Made by a program: the position numbers and the translations under genes. A stretch of DNA of 64,000 nucleotides from the NCBI GenBank assembly GCA_022495995.1, contig JAFEMH010000760.1, forward strand, positions 124,001 through 188,000, read 5' to 3'. The notes beneath the pieces are model-generated. The model saw only the letters and a program-made list of their open reading frames with translations, ran no database searches and was not told where the DNA came from. Below are positions 1 to 9,435 of this stretch, piece by piece. The DNA is from Adenophora triphylla var. japonica. Taxonomy: Eukaryota; Streptophyta; Magnoliopsida; Asterales; Campanulaceae. Each line of letters begins with the position of its first letter. Within the stretch, counting starts at the first letter, position 1.

Positions 1-278
1 TCATGGAGCGACGATTATGCACCTCCGGATTCGGATACAAAACATCCGGGTTCTTCGAAGATGGAACAGAGCGAAGTCCAATTCCTTTGAAGCTCCATTC
101 ATTTGCTCAACCACTTCTGGCATTTGCGTTGACGACGACTCCTTCGAGATCCTTCGACCATGGCAAGAAATTCAAGCAAAAATTTTTTGATTTTGGTTAA
201 CAATGGAGGAATTTTTCTCTCTCTCTCTACAGTTCACGAGCGGAAAATGAGGAAGAAGGAATGGGGAAGGGCCTCGGT
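1..278. other. Unassigned stretch left of the tandem arrays
   Basis: No recognisable protein domain on either strand. On the minus strand a short reading frame opens at an ATG in a good context (about 161-159), downstream of the TATA-like box at 279-286, but frames break within about 60 bases and I cannot assign the product. By analogy with element B, where an antisense ORF lies here relative to the LTR, this may be the 5' end of an antisense ORF of the LTR A element cut by the window edge. That is inference only. Confidence 0.25.
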
Positions 279-369
279 ATTTAAAGCCTGGTCAAACACA
301 GGAGCTGTAAAAAACCGAGGTGGTCCCGTACGGACCTCTTTACAACCCGGAGGTTGGTCCGTACGGACC
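279..369 (-). promoter_or_regulatory. Putative antisense promoter: palindrome pair plus TATA-like box
   Basis: Seen on the minus strand: two copies of the palindrome GGTCCGTACGGACC (356-369, and a one-base-longer variant at 322-336), followed 36 bases on by TTTAAATA (279-286). The same palindrome, with the same CTCTTT flank, occurs four times upstream of the TATA box in LTR A (3434-3686), which is on the other strand. This suggests a second promoter of the same element family pointing the opposite way. No transcript evidence is available. Confidence 0.4.
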
Positions 370-484
370 TCTTTGCAAGGGTGGCCAAATTACTTTCCTG
401 CCCTTATAATCTTTGCCCAGGCATCCTAAGGCCTTTTCAGCAAATCCAAGTGCGAGAATGGTCCCTAACCCTTCAATTCAATCC

Positions 485-800
485 CAGGCCATCGGCGTAA
501 GACCGGTCCTCGCCCACTTCAACGGCAATTCAACCACCGGCCATCGGCGTAAGACCGGTCCTCGCCCGCTTCAACGGCAATTCAACCACCGGCCATCGGC
601 GTAAGACCGGTCCTCGCCCACTTCAACGGCAATTCAACCAGGCCATCGGCGTAAGACCGGTCCTCGCCCACTTCAACGGCAATTCAACCGGCGTGGTCGG
701 CGTAAGACCGGTCCTCGCCCACTTCAACGGCAATTCAATCCTAGGCCGTCAACATAAGACCGGTCCTCGCCCGCTCCAGCGGCAATCCAACCACCGCCCG
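485..800. repeat. Tandem array, about 51-bp unit, six copies
   Basis: The phrase GTAAGACCGGTCCTCGCCC recurs (one base varied in the last copy) at 497, 549, 601, 651, 702 and 754, each followed by a shared tract with CAACGGCAATTCAA. Spacing is 50-52 bases. The array is GC-rich and lies upstream of LTR A, where Tat-type Ty3/gypsy elements are known to carry tandem repeats in the hypervariable region between pol and the 3' LTR. Confidence 0.9.
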
Positions 801-1250
801 CTCAACGGCAATTCAGGAAGGAGCCAACACCTCCCGGCCACGAATATCAAGGCACGAGACGCCTCCAGTGCTCAGCGACCACTCGGCCACTTGGAGGTCG
901 AAGTCATCTTCCCAACGGAAAAGGGCCCTACGGGGTCACGCATCCCCGGCAATTCAAGCAGGCGGTCGGATGTAAGTCGAACCGCCCACCTCAGCGGCAA
1001 CGCAAGCACCGGCCATCAAGTGGCCGAGCTCCTCCCGACAAGTCGAAAGGGAAGTCATGCAAGGCGCATATCCCCGGCACCGACCATCATCCTTGCCCGC
1101 TCCCAATGGCAAAGCAAGCACGCGAAGGAGCTGACACCTCCAAGTCCCCAGGCACGAAGCGCCTCCGAAACGCCAAATGGAAACAATCACGGCCGTCATC
1201 CTTGCCCACTTCAACGGCGGCTCAAGCACCGGCCGTGAAAGTAAGCCCAG
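801..1250. repeat. Degenerate continuation of the GC-rich repeat region
   Basis: Imperfect reiterations of blocks such as CAACGGCAATTCA, CACCGGCCATCAA and AAGCACCGGCC are spread through this stretch without a clean period. It looks like an older or higher-order version of the adjacent array. Open frames here on both strands simply reflect repeat composition with few stops. Confidence 0.55.
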
Positions 1251-1256
1251 AGCTCC

Positions 1257-1450
1257 TTCCCAACTTAGGTCGTACTCACCGAACTAGGTCCCAACTTAGG
1301 TCATACTCCTGAACTAGGTCCCAATTTAGGTTCATACTCCTGAAACTAAATCCCAACTTAGGTCATACTCCTGAACTAGGTCCCAACTTAGGTCATACTC
1401 CTGAACTAGGTCACAACTTAGGTTCATACTCCCGAACTAAGCTTCAACTC
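1257..1450. repeat. Tandem array, about 30-bp unit, six copies
   Basis: CAACTTAGGTCATACTCC-type units begin at 1261, 1292, 1322, 1353, 1383 and 1413, each followed by TGAACTAGGTCC or a near match. The unit is unrelated in sequence to the arrays on either side, so this is an independent amplification in the same non-coding zone. Confidence 0.9.
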
Positions 1451-1492
1451 AGGACATCACCACGTCCACTCACCACAAACCAAACTACTATC

Positions 1493-1607
1493 CCCAGCCC
1501 GGAAGGCTCTAAACCACTCGGTCCGGAAGACCGTATAAATCTCCCAAATCACTATCGCCGGCCCGGAAGGCCTTAAACCACCCGATTAGGAAAATCGTAA
1601 AATTTCC
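1493..1607. repeat. Two-copy repeat, about 63-bp unit
   Basis: Two related blocks start with GCCCGGAAGGC near 1497 and 1560, each followed by CTAAACCAC or TTAAACCAC and by a TCCGGAAGACCG/TTAGGAAAATCG segment. A short, diverged duplication between the 30-bp and 42-bp arrays. Confidence 0.6.
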
Positions 1608-2975
1608 ATCCCAGGACGCCACCACGTCCTTATCACCGACCTATACGGTCACCCAGGACGCCACCACGTCCTTATCACCGACCTATGCGGTCACCCAGGA
1701 CGCCACCACGTCCTTATCACCGACCTATGCGGTCACCCAGGACGCCGCCCACGTCACTTTATCACCGACCTATGCGGTCGCGGGGACGCCGCGCGTCCTT
1801 ATCACCGACTATCACGGTCACCCGGGGACGCCGCACGTCCTTATCACCGACTATGCGGTCACCGGGACGCCACCACGTCCTTATCACCGACTATGCGGTC
1901 ACCCCGGGACGCCACCACGTCCTTATCACCGACCTATACGGTCACCCAGGACGCCGCACGTCCTTATCACCGACTTTATGCGGTCGCGGAGCGCCGCACG
2001 TCACTTATCACCGATCTGGTCGCGGGACGCCGCACGTCCTTATCACCGACCTATACGGTCACCCGGGACGCCGCCACGTCCTTATCACCGACCTATCACG
2101 GTCACCCCGGGGACGCCGCCACGTCCTTATCACCGACCTATACGGTCGCCGGGACGCCGCGCGTCCTTATCACCGGACCTATGCGGTCACCCGGGACGCC
2201 GCCACGTCCTTATCACCGACCTATGCGGTCACCGGGACGCCACCACGTCCTTATCACCGACCTATACGGTCACCAGGACGCCACCACGTCCTTATCACCG
2301 ACCTATCTGCGGTCGCGGGCCGCCGCACGTCCTTATCACCGACCTATACGGTCACCGAGCGCCGCCCGTCCTTATCACCGATTTATCTGCGGTCACCCGG
2401 GACGCCGCGCGTCCTTATCACCGACTATACGGTCACCCGGGACGCCGCACGTCCTTATCACCGACCTATCACGGTCGCCCGGGACGCCGCCACGTCCTTA
2501 TCACCGACCTATGCGGTCACCCGGGACGCCGCCCACGTCCTTACCACCGACTATATACGGTCGCGGGACGCCACCGCGTCCTTCACCGACCTATGCGGTC
2601 ACCCGGGACGCCACAGTCGTCCTTATCACCGGCTATGCGGTCGCGGGGACGCCACCGCGTCCTTATCACCGACCTATGCTGGTCGCGGGACGCCGCACGT
2701 CCTTATCACCGACTTTATGCGGTCGCGGGACGCCGCGCGTCCTCACCGACTATGCGGTCACCGGGACGCCGCCACGTCACTTATCACCGACCTATCACGG
2801 TCACCCGGGACGCCGCGCACGTCCACATCAGCGGCTATGCGGTCGCGGGACGCCGCGCGTCCTTATCAGCGACCTATCACGGTCACCCGGGACGCCGCCC
2901 ACGTCGCTTATCACCGACCTATACGGTCGCGGGACGCCACCACGTCCTTACCCCGGCCTCGGCGGTCACTGACAC
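1608..2975. repeat. Tandem array, about 42-bp unit, roughly thirty copies
   Basis: The unit combines GGACGCC[A/G]C-ACGTCC, TTATCACCGACCTAT and [A/G]CGGTCACCCG, repeated for about 1.37 kb with small length and base variants. It is CpG-rich. Because the unit has few stop codons and is often a multiple of three, long frames stay open in all three plus-strand phases; the predicted Ser/Pro/Arg-rich proteins are repeat artefacts. A decayed half-unit recurs at 3080-3130. The array lies about 260 bp left of LTR A, the place where Tat elements carry satellite-like repeats. Confidence 0.93.
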
Positions 2976-3433
2976 TCCAGGGGCACCACGCCCGCATTCA
3001 CAGAACACTCACCCCACACCCGAACTACGACCGGGCTTGATTCCCGCCGAGGATACGTAGGAATCCTATCACGGGGTCCGGCCTATTGACCTAAACGGTC
3101 ACCCAAAAGGACGCCACCACGTCCTCACTTTGACCTCACGGTCACTTCCTCTCCCGGCCACGCGATCCGGATCGGGACCCTTATCTTATCGGCGGCCCAC
3201 TTCTTTCATAAGTGACGTCGTCGAGGGCTTCTTGTAAGTACCCCAATCTGGATCACTCCCTTTCAAACACACGGGAAACACCGCGGACTCATCCACGCAG
3301 TCTCGGAGACCTCTCTCACTCAAAACCCTCTCAAAACCCTCTCAAACCCCAACCAAACCAAGGGAGGAGCCTTTGCAGGATAAAAAGGGACAAAAAGGAC
3401 CTTTTGGGAATTTTCGAAATCGAAAAGCAATTA

Positions 3434-3715
3434 AGGTCCGTACGGACCTCTTTGTTTCAATGATTACTAAATCCCCTTAAAGTCCACAATATTCCCTCAA
3501 ATCCAGGGAGAAATGATGACTTCCATGCGAGTTGGTCCGTACGGACCTCTTTGCATGCAAGATGGTCCGTACGGACCTTATTGCATGGGGGACATCATCA
3601 TTCCCAGAATATTCTTCATCATTGCGAGATTCCCTCAAATCGAGGAAATCCAAAATTACGGATAACCAAGAAGGTCCGTACGGACCTCTTTGCTCCGAAA
3701 TTTTTACTATAAATA
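3434..3715 (+). promoter_or_regulatory. LTR A promoter: four palindromes upstream of a TATA box
   Basis: GGTCCGTACGGACC is seen at 3435-3448, 3534-3547, 3564-3577 and 3673-3686, most followed by CTCTTTG. The TATA box TATAAATA is at 3708-3715, 22 bases past the last palindrome, so transcription should start near 3740. The middle two palindromes are centred 30 bases apart. This is a classic U3 arrangement. Confidence 0.7.
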
Positions 3716-4344
3716 GAGGGCTCCTCCTCCTCATTTTCACACCTCCCACTTCTCTCTTCCTCCCTAAGCCTTCGGCTCCCCTTCTAAGACCTTTCGAGGC
3801 ATTCCCGGCCCCTTCGGATCCTTCCGAGGCCTTCCGAGCCCCCTCGAGGTGCTCAGAAGCCTCTCCGAGCGCTCCCGAGACGGCTCCGCGCTGCCCAGGA
3901 GGCACTCTCGAGGTACTCTGAGGCCCCTCGTGGTACTCAGGAGGCCTTGCACAGTCTTTCCCACGGTGTCCGGCTCTTTCCGAGTCAAGCCGGCGATCCC
4001 AAACCTTGCCGAACCTCTGCCGAATCCAACCAACAATTCCAACGCACGCCGAACCTGCGCCCAGTGACTCACGCCACCACAACGCACGCCGAACCTCGCC
4101 GAGTGATCCCGACGATCCCCACGCACGCCGAACCTGCCCGAGCGCGGCTGCAACCTCAACTCACGCCGAAACTCTGTCGCGGACAACCGGCATCCCAGCA
4201 AGCCCAGGAACGCTACTCAGGCCTCAAACACTATTCCCTGCGGAAGACAGACACGAACCAACATTGGTAAGGCTTCCTTCCTATTCTATTTCAATACATT
4301 TCAATACAATGTAGACATCCGATCTGACATGCATTTTTAAAAAG

Positions 4345-4361
4345 CACACACACACACACAA
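4345..4361. repeat. CA dinucleotide microsatellite
   Basis: An uninterrupted run of CA inside LTR A, downstream of its predicted transcription start. Confidence 0.9.
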
Positions 4362-4877
4362 CATTTAAAGGATATTAGGGGTATAGAAAGACTCGTTTTA
4401 CGAGGCTACTCGGGTGAGCTCTAATATTCTAATATTCTCTTCCCGAGGAGTCATCGACCTCAGAACTCAAAATCTCATCACACAAAAACAGTTTAAAATT
4501 TATCTTTAAGCGGTGCCCTTTTCAATGTTTTGGGCTTAATAAAAACGGCGTGGCGACTCTACAAAATGCGAAAGCAAAACGGCGAGACACCTCCAACCTC
4601 GCAAACGCTAAAACGGAATAAGCCAGATGCCGGGGCGCGATTGTGCTGCCTCTCGGATCCGGGCGACTTCCCGAACAGCGACGAATTGCGAGATGCACGG
4701 GGCCCCCCGCGCGCGAGCCGGATCCCGGGTAATTTCAGCGGTGTGTTTAAATTAAAACACCCATTTTCAAACTTTCTCTTCAAGTCCGAGCCAAGGCATT
4801 TTTCCCTGAGATTTTTGGTGCATTGCTTTGTTGATTTCTCCTTTAAATCGATATTTTAATCCCTTCTTCCATCATCT

Positions 4878-7800
4878 ATGGCGCAAGAGAAGAATCCGAC
4901 TTTCGGTAGTTACTTGCTCGGGAAGGACTATCCGAGGGACGACCTCACTTTCGATCGGCCTATGCCCATTTCCCATGCCATTCACGAGGGTTTGGTAAGA
5001 ATGCTTTCTTTCAATCTCATTTCATGCTTTGCGTTGCATTGAATCCATGTCTTTTGAATTCCCCAATCTCATCAAATTGGCCCTTTTCTCTTTTCGTCTT
5101 AGAACTAGGATCCATCGTTGCATGCTCGTTTTTTTTTGTTGTTGATGTTTGTTGGATGTTGATGCATTGGCGTGTATGTGAGTTCCCTACACATCATGGA
5201 TTGTAGGAGGGGTTATTCAGGTAGCCGAATGCTTCCTTGAACATGACCTTCTAGTATGCATGCCAAGTGTTTAATGAAATGTCTCAATGAAAATTTTCTC
5301 TTATTTCTTTGAAGTTTTGCCATGGAATGATTTCTGACATTGCTCCCTTTCTTTTTATCTGTTTTTCAGTCGTAAAGGCCAACCAAAAACTACCGTGGGA
5401 GTGCGAAATTTGCCAAGTCTTTGTGGGACAAAGTTAAGGGCTTGAACGGAGTCCGGACTAGGATGGCTCAAACGGGTCTCCTTACTTTTGTGGATACCAT
5501 TTGGGGGATGAGGCGGACTCCTCAGGTCCTTCAGGCGATTAGGGAGAGGTGATGGGACCCTACCCACATGGTTCATCTTCGCTTCGGGGAAGCTACTATG
5601 ACCCCGACTGATTTTTTTGGCTATTACCGGGTTGGAATTCACCGGTGTTGCCCTCCCGAAGACTGTGGGTTACAAGCCTGCAAACCAGCTGAATGGAGGC
5701 AGATACGGATCAGTTGGTGAGGGGTGCTCTCTGGTATATCTTATCAGAGACCATCTTTGCTAACCATTCTTCCACGACTCGCCTTTTTCTTTTGGGTTTC
5801 TGTAAGTACCCCAATCCAACTTGCGACCCAATAAAAGTGTCTTTTACTCAATAAAGTGCGCTTGGGAGCGTTTTGGTAAATTTTCGGTTCATTTCGAGAC
5901 TTCCGGGAGCTTTTTATAAGTTTCTCACTAAGGAAGGACCTAGAAAGAATTATTCAGTTTGGACCTTTAAGGAATTACTCAAGAAGGGTCCAGATTTCGC
6001 CACCTGGCAAGTTTCTAGAAGGAAGGCGATTATACCTGTTGGGTCGTGCGACATTTTAAACCAATTCCAAATTACGTTAAATAAGGATTATTCTTCATTT
6101 GTCAAGAGGAGGCCTCACTGTATTCTCTCTCTCTGAGATTCTCTCTTTAAACGGAGAGCTCGCTCTCTCTCTCCTCTCTCTCTCTCTAAACGCAGACTTC
6201 CTCATTGAACTCTTCCCCAAAAATCAGACTCATCTTCCTCACCATTCCCCTTCGTCGGCGATAACCTCCTCACCAACTCTCTCTCTAACCATCGACCCAG
6301 CCTCCCCAAATCAAACACCATCTCCCTCACACCCAAATCAACCGATAACTCAATTCCTTCCCTCAATACCACCACCGCCCTCCATCAACAATCGCTTCCT
6401 CAATCGTCCTCTCCCTCTCTCTAAACCATTCACCGGTGACCTCTCCCCTATTCTAAACACGTTCACCCGTGACCTTCAACACCGAGCACTCCCTTCTTTC
6501 TCGGCCACGGCGGCGACCCAATTCCATTCAACCTTCCTCACCTTCACCTGGTATCTCCCTCTCCGGCCAAACCCATCACCAATCCTCCCTCTCTACCCAA
6601 ATTGCCAATCCCTATTTCTCCAATTACAACCGCCTTCCTCATCGTTACTTCTCTGCTCTCTACCCCAAAAACCGTCGAAGCATTTCTCCCCTGTTCAGAC
6701 CGTTAAGCTGCCAAGCTCGTTCCAAGCCTTGAAGCTGAGCTCGATCTCTCTCCCTCTCTGAAGCTGAATCGAAGCTCCTTATACCTAACTTGGTATAAGG
6801 ATCGTGGATACTCCAAGGGTAATATTCTAATTCCCGTCGTCCCTCTCTATTTTCATCATTTATTTGGATTTCCATGTTTGATCTGATGCTCATTCTCGAA
6901 CCTGATTGAATGTTCCATACTTTGGTTTTCTGAATGTCATGGTTGGGTATCTGTCCTTATGATAATGCATGTTCTTATGTTATGTAGTAAGGTTGTGATT
7001 TGTACGTTAGATGCTTAGGTGAGTGTGGATCATTCCATATCCACACTCATCCAAGTCTCGATCTCTCTAAAGTCTCGTTGCAATTATACGTTTCCTTTAT
7101 TTCAATCTCGTTGTTGCCGTTATTTCAATCTCGTTGTTGCCATTAATTACCTCGTTATTGCTGAGTAATTCCATCTCTGTTACTTGGTGTTGATATTGGC
7201 TTGTTCTGTAATTAACCTTGTTGTAAGGCCTCTGCATATGGCATAGTATGTCATGCGACACAACTGGCCATTCCTGGTCCTGTGTCGGGCGACATACTTA
7301 GCCAAATACAGCATGTCCATTTTCATTTGTAATCCGTTTGCCTCATTGTAATCGGGACGTGGCCCCCAAAATAAGTGGCTCACAAGTTATATACCTCGCA
7401 GTTTATCAATAAAGCATTAAAATGCATTTTTATACATATCTTGTCATACACACTTCGCACACACATTTGAATGTTTTGGATGTTGAACATTGAAAGACTC
7501 GTCTACGGACAAGGCGTATTGGGTGAACTCTCGGTTCTTCCCAACACGTAACTTGACCCCCGGACCCATTTTCTCTCTCAAAAAGGTTTTCAATTTTTCC
7601 TTAAAAATGGCATAGCGACTCCCTATTTTTATTTTTCGGCGAGCGTTCATTCAGGTTGCTGGTGGATCTGGACCTGGTGAGGACGTACGCTTGGGGCTCA
7701 CCTGGACTAGCCTTCTGTTATCATGCCATGGATGAGGCATGTAGGCATACTAAGGATACCCTGTCAGGGTATTCTTATGCTTGGGAGGTATACTTTTGAT

Positions 7801-8903
7801 TCTGTATATGTCATATATCTACACTTTTTGCTTACGCCTTTGTACTGAATCTGTTCTGCTTTCTTGTACAAATATGGGGATATGCCATCTTTGGATTGTA
7901 TAGGTTTGAGATAGATGACCGAGATCCTCAATTTCCAGATATCAAGAGGTGGAATCATCCCAACCGGACCGTGGATGAGGAGGAGGGGCAGGATTGGACC
8001 ATGGCCATTGAGGAGGTGCGAGCCTTGCTGGATAACTTTGACTTTAGGCGGCTGGGCCTGTATCTGTGGACCTTGGTGGAACGAGAGGTTCACTGTGCTT
8101 TGGATGCCACCGAGATGCAGAGGATTTTGGTATCACTGGAGGGGGATACCATGTATCTGGGCGCGAGAGTCTTCCCTCAGCATGGCCGGGGTTCACTACC
8201 CTATAGGGTGCCAGAGGATCTGCCTAGGGCGATGCATCCTACCCACTTCATCCCTGACGGAGATTATGCTGATCTTGTGAATGGCTATGCGGTGGCGGAT
8301 TGCATTATCCGAGGGGCTTCATATGAGGAGTTCTTGCCTCGCTTGATGGGTTCCCTTGTGGTAAGTGATAGGCGGTCACGTGCTCGAGCTTCTACCTCAG
8401 CCTCAGCCTCAGGTTTGTCAGCCCCAAGTTCTTCATTGCAGTATGCAGGCCCCGTGACTTTTGCACCGAAATATGGTCCTCCAAGCTTCACATATATGAT
8501 GGGAGGCATGCAGATGGTGGGTCACATCCCAATCACATATCATATTCCTGAGGGTTACCGCCTTCCTTCCGATGCCTCTTCGGTAAGACTGATATATTTC
8601 TCTGCTCTTAATGTCCCCCACGTCGTCTATATATGTGTGTATATATCTGATCCTTTCTGAGGGCTTCCTTTTTGTTATCAGATTACCATGTCCGCAGCTA
8701 ATTACATCCGTGGGGCGAGCAGGATGGCCGGTATGATATCCATGGTGTCGAATCTGTCAGAGCGGCTGTTTCAAAAGGCAGCTTTGGTGGCATCAATGGT
8801 AGCCTCTGCAGTGAACCTGTCTTGTGGAGCCAAATGGTCGAGGAGGGACGGTAGCCCCAACGGTGGTGAAGATGATGGAGGTGCCGGCAGCTCGGGCAAT
8901 TGA
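4878..8903 (+). pseudogene. Plant mobile domain (PMD, MAIN-like) gene, multi-exon, broken
   Basis: Exon 1 (4878-4994) begins at ATG and ends at GTAAGA. Exon 2 opens at 5370 after TTTTTCAG and encodes PMD hallmarks: a Trp-rich start, then THMVHLRFGEATMTPTDFF near 5560-5620, then a segment with SETIFANHSST. Stops lie in frame at 5373 and 5550, and the frame shifts near 5615 and 5690. After the LTR-like block 5801-7649, coding resumes at 7656 with TYAWGSPGLAF, the PMD tryptophan-glycine motif, and ends at a GT donor at 7788. The next exon (about 7869-8582) lacks an AG acceptor where one is expected. The last exon (8682-8903) is clean. PMD proteins occur both as host silencing factors (MAIN, MAIL1) and as passengers in transposons; the setting here favours a transposon-carried copy. 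The domain call rests on motif recognition. Confidence 0.6.
5801..7649 (+). mobile_element. LTR-like insertion inside the PMD gene (solo LTR candidate)
   Basis: Starts TGTAAGTACCCCAATCC, matching the head of LTR A. Near its right end it has the same order of blocks as LTR A: GAAAGACTCG, GGTGAACTCT, a C-rich tract, then a poly-T tract and GGCATAGCGACTCCC. PMD coding sequence lies directly on both sides, so this is an insertion of about 1.85 kb. It contains a CT-rich tract (6120-6200). No convincing 5-bp target duplication is visible (GTTTC on the left, TTCAG on the right), and no internal element sequence is present. Confidence 0.55.
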
Positions 8904-9237
8904 TGGCATGATCCCTCTTTCTCCCCATATATCTCTTGAAAAACTTGTAAATATTGGCCGGGTGGGCCCAGACAATTTTTCTTTTCTTGTACCTGGTAGC
9001 ATGTAGGTAGCACAAAAACAAAATTTTCTTAATTCCTAATCCTAGGTCTAGTTAATTTTTTAACTTTCTCGACTTTCGTGGTGGAATGAAATGACCATTT
9101 TGGTCAAAGTTTTGAGCTTAGTTTCAGTGCCTGCGCTGCATATTAGGAACTGTTCTTGCAGGTTTTGAGACTTGCTCCTTCAAGTCGGGGATAGATCATT
9201 TGCTTGTACAGGAAAGCTGCTGGAAATGCTGAAGGGT
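8904..9237. other. Non-coding stretch between PMD gene and DUF7745 promoter
   Basis: No domain, repeat or LTR end is visible. The left end of element B (its 3' LTR, which should read TGTAGACACC on the minus strand) would be expected in or left of this interval and is not found, so B appears truncated here. Confidence 0.4.
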
Positions 9238-9336
9238 TGTATCACGCGGGACAAGGTATCTCGCGCGAGACACGCTACTCAGGAGGAATTGTTTTCTTCT
9301 TCAAGCAGGATTCTGTCAGTTTTCCCTATATATAAA
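9238..9336 (+). promoter_or_regulatory. Promoter of the antisense DUF7745-like ORF: palindrome pair plus TATA box
   Basis: Two 16-base palindromic sites, TGTATCACGCGGGACA (9238-9253) and TATCTCGCGCGAGACA (9257-9272), are centred 19 bases apart. TATATATAAA follows at 9327-9336, and the ORF starts at 9436. The same palindrome type is found upstream of the TATA box in the 5' LTR of element B (31735-31770), on the opposite strand. The arrangement implies the ORF is transcribed from its own promoter, antisense to gag-pol. Confidence 0.6.
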
Positions 9337-9435
9337 CACCCTGTAGTCCGACTAGATAACCCATTCCAGCCTCTCAAACTCTAGAGATATTCTGTTAGGG
9401 TCGAATTCTTGATTTCATTTCCAACCCTGTGATCC

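Larger units (their letters stand above)
3233..4640 (+). mobile_element. LTR A: plus-strand Tat-type LTR (probable 3' or solo LTR)
   Basis: Starts at TGTAAGTACCCCAATC, a Tat-like LTR head that recurs at 5801. It contains a TATA box (3708-3715), a long transcribed leader and, near its right end, GTGGCGACTCTAC at 4549, a block that also occurs inside the LTR of element B. The tRNA-Arg primer site does not follow in recognisable form, so this is better read as a 3' or solo LTR than a 5' LTR. The right boundary is uncertain (4549-4650; GGGGCGCGA at about 4634 may be near the end). The tandem arrays to its left fit the 3' untranslated region of the same element. Confidence 0.55.

Noticed and set aside
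954..1229. Minus-strand 91-codon frame
   Set aside because: Sits in degenerate GC-rich repeats with few stops; no similarity to a known protein.
485..2975. CRISPR-like array
   Set aside because: Units are head to tail without unique spacers, in plant DNA; ordinary tandem repeats.
1685..3040. Long plus-strand frames of 359-451 codons
   Set aside because: They lie wholly in the 42-bp array and exist in all three phases; composition artefact, no domain.
6099..6761. 220-codon Pro/Ser-rich frame
   Set aside because: Product of a CT-rich tract within the LTR-like block; two overlapping phases are open in the same way.
5801..7649. A plain intron in the PMD gene
   Set aside because: GTAAGT and TTCAG are present, but splicing there would shift the phase by one base, and the block has LTR-type head and tail sequences. 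Kept as an LTR-like insertion.
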